Assembly: GCF_029889745.1 (NCBI RefSeq)
Contig: NZ_CP123639.1
Location: 2,275,501-2,339,500, forward strand
Reading direction: 5' to 3'
Source of the DNA: Ligilactobacillus faecis
GTDB lineage: Bacteria > Bacillota > Bacilli > Lactobacillales > Lactobacillaceae
Length of the DNA stretch: 64,000 bases
In this document: positions 47,527 through 55,080 of the stretch, one piece after another
How positions within the stretch are numbered: the stretch's first letter is position 1
Layout: each line of letters begins with the position of its first letter
The notes under the pieces: model-generated
What the model was told of the DNA's origin: nothing
Seen by the model: only the letters and a program-made list of their open reading frames with translations
Databases searched by the model: none
Program-made: the position numbers and the translations under genes

Positions 47527-48129
47527 AATAATTACCAATTTTTATGTCACTAGCACTATTTCGTTTTACATTTAATTTGACATGCGAAATCAAAATAAAT
47601 AATATCAGCGATACTCCAAATAGACATACACCTAAAAATAAGATCTTTTCAAAGCCGATACACCGATATAAGATACCCGAGATCAACCCAGATGAAAATA
47701 ATCCCATTTGCATAGAAATTTCAGCTAACGAATTTACCTTGATCACATTCGTATCTTTAGTGAAGGCATTTAAAATGTCTTTTGAAGCAGGAAAATATAA
47801 ATTCCAACCGATCCCATTACTTAAAGCAACTAGATAGACAGTTACTTGTCCAAAAGAATGTAACTTCAGCATTATTATTGGAACGATTATAAAAAAAATG
47901 CGAAATATATACGAAATTATAACTATCATTTTGGAATTTACCAAACGTAAAAAGTAAATTGCGCTTAATGATATAAGTAAACCAGCTACAACATTAACAT
48001 TTGCAATAACTGCAACCATACTATTCGATCCGTAAAGTGCAATAACATACCAATTTAAAGCTGATATTATGATGCCCGCCCCAAATTGTGCAAGAAAATC
48101 ACTAGTAATAAAAAGTGAAAAATCTTTTT

Positions 48130-49170
48130 TCATAGTTTCAATGCCTCAAAAATTGCTCTTTCTTTATCGTTTAAAGTTAAATTCATTCCTTTTCTTTTGA
48201 AGAATTCGTGTGCAGAAACTTTAAAATCACATTGGATCACATTTTTCATATATCCATCGATAACTTTTTCGTCCCTCCCTTGTAAATATGCGTTATAAAT
48301 AAATAACAGTTGCAGCCATACTTTAAAAAGAGGATCTTTTATCTCTGCATTTAATCGTGAATACAATTTACTATCAACATTTTTACGCATTTTATTTTCA
48401 AATTCTAAACATTTCGCAATCAACTGCGAAAAATTTTCAAATTTCGTAGAAAACTTTGGAATTGGAACATTGTAATTATATATACAAGCCTCTTCATACT
48501 GATCCAAAATGCTTTTATATCTTGTGTAATGCCTAGAATATACATGCATCGTACTTGTGAACCATGTCATCTTACCAACATTTAAATTCGTCCAATATGC
48601 CATTAGCTGCAATAGTACACTCCATTCAAACGTATTTATTCCTCCAAATCCCCAAATAGTATCATTTGCTCGAACACTTACATCTAAATTTAACCTCCCT
48701 TTTCGCGCCATAAAATGCAACCAATTATTACAAGGTACATCTTTTGTATCCACAAAATCTTTACCTGGATCATATATCGACATCACCGCGCGTTTAGTAT
48801 TAAGATCGTCTTTCAATCTTTTAATAACCATTTCAAACTGGTCGATCCCATCCCAATTTCTTAATCTTGGACCATATGCTGCTCTCCACGTCATCCCATC
48901 ATCTGAAAAATCAACTGCTCTAGGTAAATAGTGTTCTAGAAATACTAAATCGTTACGCCCAGCTAAAACCCATAACGTCTCTGCAATTAACGCAAAAATA
49001 TTATTATTTCTATTCTTTAATACTATTACTCTTTCATTTGGTTTTTCGATCGTCACTAGTTGCGCTAATACTTCTTTTTGACGAAAGCCACGTGTTAACA
49101 CTTCTTCCCCATCAGCATCAATTTTTCTCAACATCTGGATAAGTGCATCTGTTTGATTTTGACACTTCAT
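48130..49170 (-). CDS. Thymidylate synthase-fold protein in an ATP-grasp operon
   Basis: A 346-residue protein. It aligns by eye with thymidylate synthase at nearly identical numbering: catalytic Cys147 in VPCNN, Arg167 and Asp170 in VRAND, Asn179 in GGINTF, and His209/Tyr211 in MHVYSRH. An upstream WRAAYGPRLR replaces the usual nucleotide-loop. The residue after the Cys is Asn, not the His of true TS, and the C-terminal folate-closing end differs (extra 50 or so residues). The retained Asn179 suggests a uracil rather than cytosine nucleotide. Related proteins in nucleoside antibiotic pathways methylate or hydroxymethylate C5 of UMP or CMP. It overlaps the ligase gene upstream by 53 bp and the MFS gene downstream by 4 bp. 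Role in a biosynthetic pathway is inference; it is not housekeeping ThyA. Confidence 0.8.
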   Translation of the reverse strand: MKCQNQTDALIQMLRKIDADGEEVLTRGFRQKEVLAQLVTIEKPNERVIVLKNRNNNIFALIAETLWVLAGRNDLVFLEHYLPRAVDFSDDGMTWRAAYGPRLRNWDGIDQFEMVIKRLKDDLNTKRAVMSIYDPGKDFVDTKDVPCNNWLHFMARKGRLNLDVSVRANDTIWGFGGINTFEWSVLLQLMAYWTNLNVGKMTWFTSTMHVYSRHYTRYKSILDQYEEACIYNYNVPIPKFSTKFENFSQLIAKCLEFENKMRKNVDSKLYSRLNAEIKDPLFKVWLQLLFIYNAYLQGRDEKVIDGYMKNVIQCDFKVSAHEFFKRKGMNLTLNDKERAIFEALKL

Positions 49171-50377
49171 TTAATTTCCCACTTTCTTTTATGATGTTTG
49201 CTTCCAATAACCCATATGTACTTAGCTTTTTTATTGCAGTAATAATTTTAGATAAATTATTACTTGTGGCTATTATCTTTACCTGAACCTCTCCAGTATG
49301 GTAAACTACCTTTTGAATATTTCTCACTTCATTGATACCGCTCACCTTTTTTTCATCTTCTGCAGTAAATTTCTTTAAGGGTAATTCAACTGCATATTGA
49401 TAAGGTAGTTTATGTGTTGGAAGCTTTCTCTTAGCTAGTAACGTATACGTATTTTCCTTAGAGATCATAGATGATAGGTTGGTCATACCAGAGATTCTTG
49501 GGTTTATTTCTAAAATATATACTCTGCTCTTCTTTTTATCGTATATCAATTCAAACTCAACTGATCCATTTAGCCGAAGTTCTAAACAAATACACTTTAA
49601 TTTGTTCTTTAAAGTATTAAGCTCCTCATCCCCCAACTCCTCATAAGGTCCGTATCTTAAATGCGCAAAAGGCATCAAATTTTCATCAGTATACTTTTTT
49701 ATAAGCGGTTGGAAATACACATCCTCCCCATAAGTTATCGCCTCTATTCCCAGTAGCTCGCCACTTACATATTCTTGAATAATATGATCTACTTTTATTG
49801 ATCTCAAAAAGGCCATCAGATTTTTGAGATCTTCAAATTTCTTTATTCCTTGCGACATCGAATCCCATAGTGGTTTTACAATACATGGAAAACAAAAACT
49901 ATTGAGTTTATGTTCTATAATGTTAAGATACGAACCATACCCATTAACTCTTTTACTGATCAAATCTCCAGAAACATAGATAGTCTTAGGAACTTCTACA
50001 CCTCTTTTACGGAGAAACCTAACAGTATCCCATTTATTACTCAATATCATTACTGATTCTAATGGATGCATTATGTATGGAATTTTATTTTTTGAAAAAA
50101 ATCTTGATAAGCTTGCATCTCGTACCGCATTATTATCCGGAAGAGATATGGATACAACCAGATCCGGACACCAGTTTATAATACGTTTTGCCAATTCTTC
50201 TTCCGAAATTCCTTCCATAAAGTATTCGATCTCGCCATAAAAGTCTTCTTTTGTACAGTTTCTTTCACTATAAAATAGTTTAAGGACATTATCTTTACAA
50301 AGTTGATCAGACATCTTCTTTAACATTGGTTGCGCCTGCTTTATATCAACAGATCTTATAAAAGCTATCCTACTCAT
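49118..50377 (-). CDS. ATP-grasp ligase, third gene of the island operon
   Basis: A 419-residue protein. N-terminal pre-ATP-grasp domain (MSRIAFIRSVDIKQAQPML... PDLVVSISLPDNNA), a middle with NKWDTVRFLRKRGVEVPKT, FPCIVKPLWDSMSQG (ATP lysine), IIQEYVSGELLGIEAI and the metal site VYILEINPRISGMTNL. It looks closest to the carbamoyl-phosphate-synthase/D-Ala ligase group, which joins a carboxylate to an amine through an acyl phosphate. The C-terminal extension of about 90 residues is lineage-specific. ATG overlaps the preceding ligase stop by 8 bp (ATGAGTAG). Substrate unknown. Confidence 0.85.
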   Translation of the reverse strand: MSRIAFIRSVDIKQAQPMLKKMSDQLCKDNVLKLFYSERNCTKEDFYGEIEYFMEGISEEELAKRIINWCPDLVVSISLPDNNAVRDASLSRFFSKNKIPYIMHPLESVMILSNKWDTVRFLRKRGVEVPKTIYVSGDLISKRVNGYGSYLNIIEHKLNSFCFPCIVKPLWDSMSQGIKKFEDLKNLMAFLRSIKVDHIIQEYVSGELLGIEAITYGEDVYFQPLIKKYTDENLMPFAHLRYGPYEELGDEELNTLKNKLKCICLELRLNGSVEFELIYDKKKSRVYILEINPRISGMTNLSSMISKENTYTLLAKRKLPTHKLPYQYAVELPLKKFTAEDEKKVSGINEVRNIQKVVYHTGEVQVKIIATSNNLSKIITAIKKLSTYGLLEANIIKESGKLNEVSKSNRCTYPDVEKN

Positions 50378-51578
50378 ATTCGATCACCATTTTTCTAAGC
50401 TCATAAAATAAGTTTTGGTCTACAGTTCTATAACAAGACGAAGTATTGATAATATGTCCCAAGCGTGAGATATTATCACCTGACACCTCGACCTCATCTC
50501 CTTCTTTAACATACATTTTTATTTCTGAAGCGCTTTTTTTATCAGACACAATTTTCTTTATTTTGCCAGGACGTTGATTCTTAATAAATTTAATTCCTGA
50601 AAACAGTTCCTTTGTTCTAGAGATCTCAATATCCATACCTAAAGCTATCTTTAGATATAATTCTGCCTCATTTATCCCCGTAGCATTAAATATAATGTTA
50701 GGAATATAGTCACCAGGTAGTCTAACACCAACTTCAACAACTTTGGGACCATCTGTCGTTAAAATAATTTCTACATGCGCAACGCCATTCGTCACATGTA
50801 ATGCCTGTATAGCAGCAACAGCAACTGTTTGAAGCGAGCTATTATTTTGGGGATCTACGCAACTAGGAACAATGTGTCCTACTTCAGCAAAATATCTTCC
50901 ATATGTCGTCTGTTTATCTGTTACACAAAGTACACTGACTTTCCCTTGTGATACGACTACCTCGACACTGAATTCTGGGCCTTCCAAAATTTCTTGCACG
51001 ATCACTTTACTTCTCAACGGAAAGCCATGCGGAAATTCATTGTCATTTTTTTCTATGAATTCATATGCATTTTGTAATTCTTCCAAGTTTTCTACTTTCT
51101 GCACATAACAAGAACCCGCATTTTTACTTGGCTTAACAATCACAGGAAATTTTACCGATGACAGAAACTTTTTATTTTCTATAACCATCGTTTTAGCACA
51201 AGGAACTTTGGAACTTTCAAAAACTTTCGCCATTAAGTATTTGTCCCTATACGCTTCTGCAAAATCTAAATCATTTGTTGGAAGTTGCAGCTCACTTGCT
51301 ATTTTGACTGCTAAATCTGAAAAAAATTCAAATCCACTAACAACACCGTCTACACCCTTTTTCTTAGAAAGCTTTACAATTTCTTTTTGAGCAGTGTCAA
51401 AATTTGAAAAATCTATCTTCCATACTTCATCTAACTCATTCTGCAATTTGCGGTCATATCCTTGATAAACGTTTTCTTGTGTAACAGCTACAACATATAA
51501 TCCCAAACTTTTTGCAGTACTGAGTAACAATCTACCCGCAGTAGTATTGGGTTCTAATAATAAGATCTTCTTATTCAT
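50370..51578 (-). CDS. ATP-grasp ligase, second gene of the island operon
   Basis: A 402-residue protein of the L-amino-acid ligase type. The N-terminus (KKILLLEPNTTAGRLLLSTAKSLG) is a Rossmann-like fold. ATP-grasp signatures are DKYLMAKVFESSKVPCAKT, FPVIVKPSKNAGSCYV, VIVQEILEGPEFSVEVVV and the metal site KVVEVGVRLPGDYI, which matches the EVGxRxPG motif of BacD/YwfE-type dipeptide ligases. It likely forms a peptide or amide bond. The C-terminal domain (about 315-402) is beta-rich. Its ATG overlaps the first ligase stop (ATGAATAA). Confidence 0.85.
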   Translation of the reverse strand: MNKKILLLEPNTTAGRLLLSTAKSLGLYVVAVTQENVYQGYDRKLQNELDEVWKIDFSNFDTAQKEIVKLSKKKGVDGVVSGFEFFSDLAVKIASELQLPTNDLDFAEAYRDKYLMAKVFESSKVPCAKTMVIENKKFLSSVKFPVIVKPSKNAGSCYVQKVENLEELQNAYEFIEKNDNEFPHGFPLRSKVIVQEILEGPEFSVEVVVSQGKVSVLCVTDKQTTYGRYFAEVGHIVPSCVDPQNNSSLQTVAVAAIQALHVTNGVAHVEIILTTDGPKVVEVGVRLPGDYIPNIIFNATGINEAELYLKIALGMDIEISRTKELFSGIKFIKNQRPGKIKKIVSDKKSASEIKMYVKEGDEVEVSGDNISRLGHIINTSSCYRTVDQNLFYELRKMVIEYE

Positions 51579-52755
51579 ATTCCACCTCGTAGTTTTCTAA
51601 AACTACTTGCATTTCCCGTTTTACACTTGCTTTATCACCACTAAACATAAATCTTCCTGCATTAAAATAGTATCCACCATTTCCATCTAATATTTGACCG
51701 ACCTTTGGAACAATTGCATAATTTAGAGTTTCTAAGTAACTAAAATTAACAACTTTTTTAACTTTTACTGGCTCTTTTAATGGTTCAGGAAATAATAAGA
51801 AACCTCCACTAGAAAAATTTCTCTTTTCTTTCACATCATCAACACACTCTAACATTTGACAGCGCAAGAGACATTCAACCAAATCAATACTAAATACTTT
51901 CTTGATCAGTGGCACAATTTCTCCACCACCTTGTCTAGCCCCAACTTCTAAAAACACAAGATCATTATTTTTTAAGATGAATTCAAGATGAAATACTCCG
52001 ATACTCATCCCGAGGGCATTTAAAGCTGCTAATACCATTTTTTCAACTCTTTTATATAGATCCCTATCATTAATTAATACAGATCCTAGTGGCTTTCGGG
52101 ATACTTCGTACTCATAACATGTATTTATGTATCGACTTATACACATAAATTGCATAACATTTTTGTTTTTTAAACCATCTACATGATAGATCGGACCTGC
52201 TACATACTCCTCAAATTCATATAACGATGGATCCTCTAAGCGAGAATAAATATCTTCAAATGAACTTTGATCTTTTACAATACATACATTTTCACTTGCT
52301 GCTCCTTCACATGGTTTGATCACGAGCGGAAATTCTAACAGCTTACTTCTAATATCTTTGACATCCTTTGTGTTCTTAGGAAACAATAAATCTGTATTTT
52401 GCAGAGCATGTTTCATCTCAAATTTATTCGTAAAATTCCTAGATACTTTCTCGTTCATCCCTCGGATATTAAATTGTGATCTCAATATACCTGCAGTTTT
52501 AATATCATACTCAGACAGCGCAATTATTCGATCTATCTGGCCAAGCTTTCTTTTGATCATTGTTAAAATTTCCACTAGAGCATCAACGTCATTTAAATCT
52601 GAGAGCAAGTAATGAATATGATCCGAAGTGATGTTTTTTAAATATTTTTCACCACTGTTATTAGTCAAATAAATAACAGTATTTTCACTATGATCTATCA
52701 TTTTTTCATAGTCAGCGAATTTATCTTCCCATCGGTTAATAATGATAATATTCAT
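51571..52755 (-). CDS. ATP-grasp ligase, first gene of the island operon
   Basis: About 394 residues from ATG (MNIIIINRWEDKFADYEKM), preceded by GAGGGGGG; nine earlier codons are leader. ATP-grasp marks: NKFEMKHALQNTDLLFPKNT, FPLVIKPCEGAASENV, YEFEEYVAGPIYHVDG and VFLEVGARQGGGEIV, again the EVGxR metal site of amino-acid ligases. It diverges from the second ligase, so the operon carries three distinct ligases, enough for a tri- or tetra-component product. AT-rich codon use (ATA and AAA common). First gene after the operon promoter. Confidence 0.85.
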   Translation of the reverse strand: MNIIIINRWEDKFADYEKMIDHSENTVIYLTNNSGEKYLKNITSDHIHYLLSDLNDVDALVEILTMIKRKLGQIDRIIALSEYDIKTAGILRSQFNIRGMNEKVSRNFTNKFEMKHALQNTDLLFPKNTKDVKDIRSKLLEFPLVIKPCEGAASENVCIVKDQSSFEDIYSRLEDPSLYEFEEYVAGPIYHVDGLKNKNVMQFMCISRYINTCYEYEVSRKPLGSVLINDRDLYKRVEKMVLAALNALGMSIGVFHLEFILKNNDLVFLEVGARQGGGEIVPLIKKVFSIDLVECLLRCQMLECVDDVKEKRNFSSGGFLLFPEPLKEPVKVKKVVNFSYLETLNYAIVPKVGQILDGNGGYYFNAGRFMFSGDKASVKREMQVVLENYEVEYE

Positions 52756-52800
52756 AAGGATTCCCCCCTCTATATAAAACAAATCTTTTCTTTTTCTAAT

Positions 52801-52829
52801 AATATATCACCTGTAAAAAGCTAAGTAAA
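52801..52829 (-). promoter_or_regulatory. Promoter of the ATP-grasp island operon
   Basis: On the minus strand TTTACT (-35), 17 bases, then TATATT (-10), with a TG just upstream of the -10 (extended type). It lies about 45 bases before the first ligase ATG. Confidence 0.65.
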
Positions 52830-52855
52830 GTGGTTTTTATAATTTTCTTTAAATT

Positions 52856-52915
52856 AAAATTAATATAAAATTAGAATATTTTTATGTTAATTTTTAGAAT
52901 GATTAATATAAAAAT
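52856..52915 (-). promoter_or_regulatory. AT-rich repeat array, possible operator of the island operon
   Basis: AAAATTAATATAAAA (52856-52870) is repeated inverted as TTTTATGTTAATTTT (52880-52894, one mismatch) and again directly as GATTAATATAAAAAT (52901-52915). The three sites sit just upstream of the -35 and are spaced by about two helical turns. They may bind a regulator; AT-richness alone could also produce them. Confidence 0.4.
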
Positions 52916-52928
52916 AATAGAAACAATA

Positions 52929-52969
52929 AAAAACACCTTTTGCAATTAACGCTTGCAAAAGGTGTTTAC
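52929..52969. terminator. Terminator after tag, facing the island
   Basis: AAACACCTTTTGCAA pairs with TTGCAAAAGGTGTTT around a 7-base loop. It ends tag and separates it from the island promoter. Confidence 0.85.
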
Positions 52970-53527
52970 TTAAGCATATTTGAACGGACAGCTTTCAAGA
53001 TGGTCGTTGACTAGACCACAAGCTTGCATTAAAGAATATACGATCGTTGGTCCCACAAATTTAAAGCCATGGCGTTTTAATTTTTGCGTTATTTTTTGCG
53101 AAAGCTCTGTTTTAGCAGGAACTTGGGCTAACGTTTCAAAGTGATGGATCACCGGTCCAGCTGGACATTCTTCCCACAATAGCTTGTCTAAACTTTGCCC
53201 CGTTTTTTGTAGTTCAACTAAGCATTGCGCATTATTAATGATCGCCTTTAATTTAGCTTCATGGCGGATCAACCTTTTATCTGCCATAAGTCGTAAGAGA
53301 TCGGCTTCTGTCATTTGACTGACTTTTTGGATCTCAAAATCAAAAAATACTTCTCTAAAAGCTTTTCGTTTAGCTAAAACTGTCTGCCAACTCAGACCAG
53401 CTTGTAGAAGTTCTAAGCTCAATAATTCAAATAGTTTTTGCTCATCATGGAGCTCTTTGCCCCACTCGTAGTCATGATATGCTTCCATTTCGGGACTTGA
53501 AGACACCCAACTACATTTTTGTGCCAT
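52970..53527 (-). CDS. tag: DNA-3-methyladenine glycosylase I
   Basis: A 185-residue helix-hairpin-helix glycosylase that removes 3-methyladenine. Zinc ligands are visible: Cys near the N-terminus (MAQKCSW), His in AYHDYEWG, and His/Cys in NDHLESCPF. LLSLELLQAGLSWQTVL and VGPTIVYSLMQACG are family motifs. ATG with GAAAGGATAG upstream. It marks the return to core-type composition after the island. Confidence 0.93.
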   Translation of the reverse strand: MAQKCSWVSSSPEMEAYHDYEWGKELHDEQKLFELLSLELLQAGLSWQTVLAKRKAFREVFFDFEIQKVSQMTEADLLRLMADKRLIRHEAKLKAIINNAQCLVELQKTGQSLDKLLWEECPAGPVIHHFETLAQVPAKTELSQKITQKLKRHGFKFVGPTIVYSLMQACGLVNDHLESCPFKYA

Positions 53528-53552
53528 GATATCTATCCTTTCGTCTAAATTT

Positions 53553-55025
53553 TCAAAGTGCTCCCTTTAAGAGCAAGCGTACTTTAGCTTTAAAATGATC
53601 TGCTGGCGTTGCGGTTTGTAAACTAGCCTTTATCTGACTTGGTTCGTCAGTTATGATCGCATCGGCCCCTAATGTTTGTGCTTCTAACGCTTGCTTTTTT
53701 TGCTCTAAAGTCCATAAGTAGATCTTTTTATGTTCTTGATGAGCTTTGGTGATAAATTCTTTGGTCACAGTTGGCGCAGAGACCGAGTAAAAATCGGCTT
53801 GATTTTTAGGTAGATCAAATAAAACAAACGGTAAGATAAAGCCTGCCGAAGCTTTAGGCAAAGACCGTTTTAAAGTCGTGATCGCCAAAAGATCCATCGA
53901 GTGGATCTGATCTTTTTTGATTTCTTTTCCATAAAGAGTAAGAAATTGAGTCACATAAGGCGATACGGGCACATTTCCCACTTTAAATTCGATCAAAAGT
54001 GGCTGGTCTAATTGCTGAGCTTTAGCTAAATAAAGTGTAAAATCAGCTAGCGGAGCTTTTTTAGCATGTTCAAAAACTTGAACTTTAGTCAACTCTTCTA
54101 GCGGACTTTGATTGATGTGTAACTCTTTTTTAGCGAGTTTTCTTAGATCTTCATCGTGGCTGACAACAAAATGCTGGTCAAGCGTCAATTGAATATCTAA
54201 TTCAACATAAGCTGGATGCGCCCGTTGATGCGTTTTGATCAAAGCTGGGATCGTATTTTGCACACCATCTGTACCATCTACGCCACGGTGTGAGATGATC
54301 AGTGGCATCTTTTCACGTGGCAAAGTCAACTTTTGCCACGTTACAAAGGCACTACCGCACACAGCTAGCGTTAGAAAAAATAAACTAGCTTTGAAATTCA
54401 AAGTACGCGTTTCAAAAGAAAGACGTTGGTGTAAAAGCCATAAAAGCAAAATTTGCTTGCTCACGCTAACACTGACAAAATAGCCAAGCGCACTGACTTT
54501 ACCAACGACCATCAGATCACTTACAGCAAGTGTCGTTCCTAAAAAGGTAACGGCACTAAAAAATAAAAGTATTAAAAAAACAAAAGTGTGTTTTGAGCGT
54601 GAAGCATCAAAATTTTTGCGTAATTGCTGTAAAAAGTTTTTTTCTGTCAATAATTGCAAATTGGAACTTGGTAAAAGACGTAAACATACATAATAGCCAA
54701 CTAGATAAAGTCCCCCTAAAAGGCCTAACCAAAAGATCCGCTTATAAAAAAAGACGTTCGTCACTGTGAGCGGAAGCGGAAAATGTTCTAAAAGCCGGAT
54801 CAAACTCAACGGACTAAAAGGTAGTAAAAGATAACAGATGACCCCTACCCAAAAAAGTCCTTGCCCATAACTTTTAAGCGTTAGCTTTTGCGCATTTATT
54901 TTTAATAAAAACAGTGGTCCTAACAAAAGATAGAGTCCAGTTAGAGGCAACGAAAGACTGAGGCAGATCTCTAACAATAAAAAAACAGCTAAGAAAAACA
55001 AATAGAATCCAGTTATTTTTTTCAT
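53553..55025 (-). CDS. Membrane-anchored glycerophosphodiester phosphodiesterase
   Basis: A 490-residue protein. The first 230 residues hold six or seven hydrophobic segments. The rest is a GDPD TIM barrel: ISHRGVDG with catalytic His, VELDIQLT, VVSHDEDL with the second His, LIEFKVGN, and a C-terminal GADAIITDEP. It cleaves glycerophosphodiesters, likely near the membrane. It lies 25 bp upstream of tag on the same strand. Confidence 0.92.
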   Translation of the reverse strand: MKKITGFYLFFLAVFLLLEICLSLSLPLTGLYLLLGPLFLLKINAQKLTLKSYGQGLFWVGVICYLLLPFSPLSLIRLLEHFPLPLTVTNVFFYKRIFWLGLLGGLYLVGYYVCLRLLPSSNLQLLTEKNFLQQLRKNFDASRSKHTFVFLILLFFSAVTFLGTTLAVSDLMVVGKVSALGYFVSVSVSKQILLLWLLHQRLSFETRTLNFKASLFFLTLAVCGSAFVTWQKLTLPREKMPLIISHRGVDGTDGVQNTIPALIKTHQRAHPAYVELDIQLTLDQHFVVSHDEDLRKLAKKELHINQSPLEELTKVQVFEHAKKAPLADFTLYLAKAQQLDQPLLIEFKVGNVPVSPYVTQFLTLYGKEIKKDQIHSMDLLAITTLKRSLPKASAGFILPFVLFDLPKNQADFYSVSAPTVTKEFITKAHQEHKKIYLWTLEQKKQALEAQTLGADAIITDEPSQIKASLQTATPADHFKAKVRLLLKGAL

Positions 55026-55033
55026 ACTATCAC

Positions 55034-55070
55034 CTAACTAAAAAAGGCATGGTCTTAGACCACACCCTTA
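55034..55070 (-). terminator. ddl terminator
   Basis: On the minus strand GGGTGTGGTCT and AGACCATGCC form a near-perfect stem, followed by TTTTTTAG. Confidence 0.8.
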
Positions 55071-55080
55071 AAGAGTAACA

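Larger units (their letters stand above)
45511..48133 (-). pseudogene. MFS transporter split by an ISL3-family insertion
   Basis: The N-terminal half (47527-48133) begins MKKDFSLFITSDFLAQFGAG and has about six hydrophobic segments, ending SASDIKIGNY. The C-terminal half (45511-46093) continues YLRYQKWLVVLGIVLYIPFV with five or six more and ends SRGSRDT. Removing the element and one copy of its 8-bp duplication restores one frame of about 395 residues (GNY-LRYQKW). So an intact major facilitator, the last gene of the ATP-grasp operon (its ATG overlaps the TS-like stop by 4 bp), was broken by one recent event. Likely original role: export of the operon's product. The IS provides false ends to both pieces (residues WVYTFWYG and MFVGISISVDGYP). 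Confidence 0.88.

Noticed and set aside
47501-48133. A complete 210-residue MFS-like protein ending WVYTFWYG
   Set aside because: The last residues are read from the IS terminal repeat; it is the N-terminal half of the same broken gene.
48130-49170. Housekeeping thymidylate synthase ThyA
   Set aside because: The His after the catalytic Cys is missing, the C-terminus differs, and it is locked in an operon with three ligases.
49118-52755. Extra D-Ala-D-Ala ligases (vancomycin cluster)
   Set aside because: The three ligases lack the Ddl motifs (HGxxGEDG, FYDY) and are longer; the real ddl is at 55081-56229.
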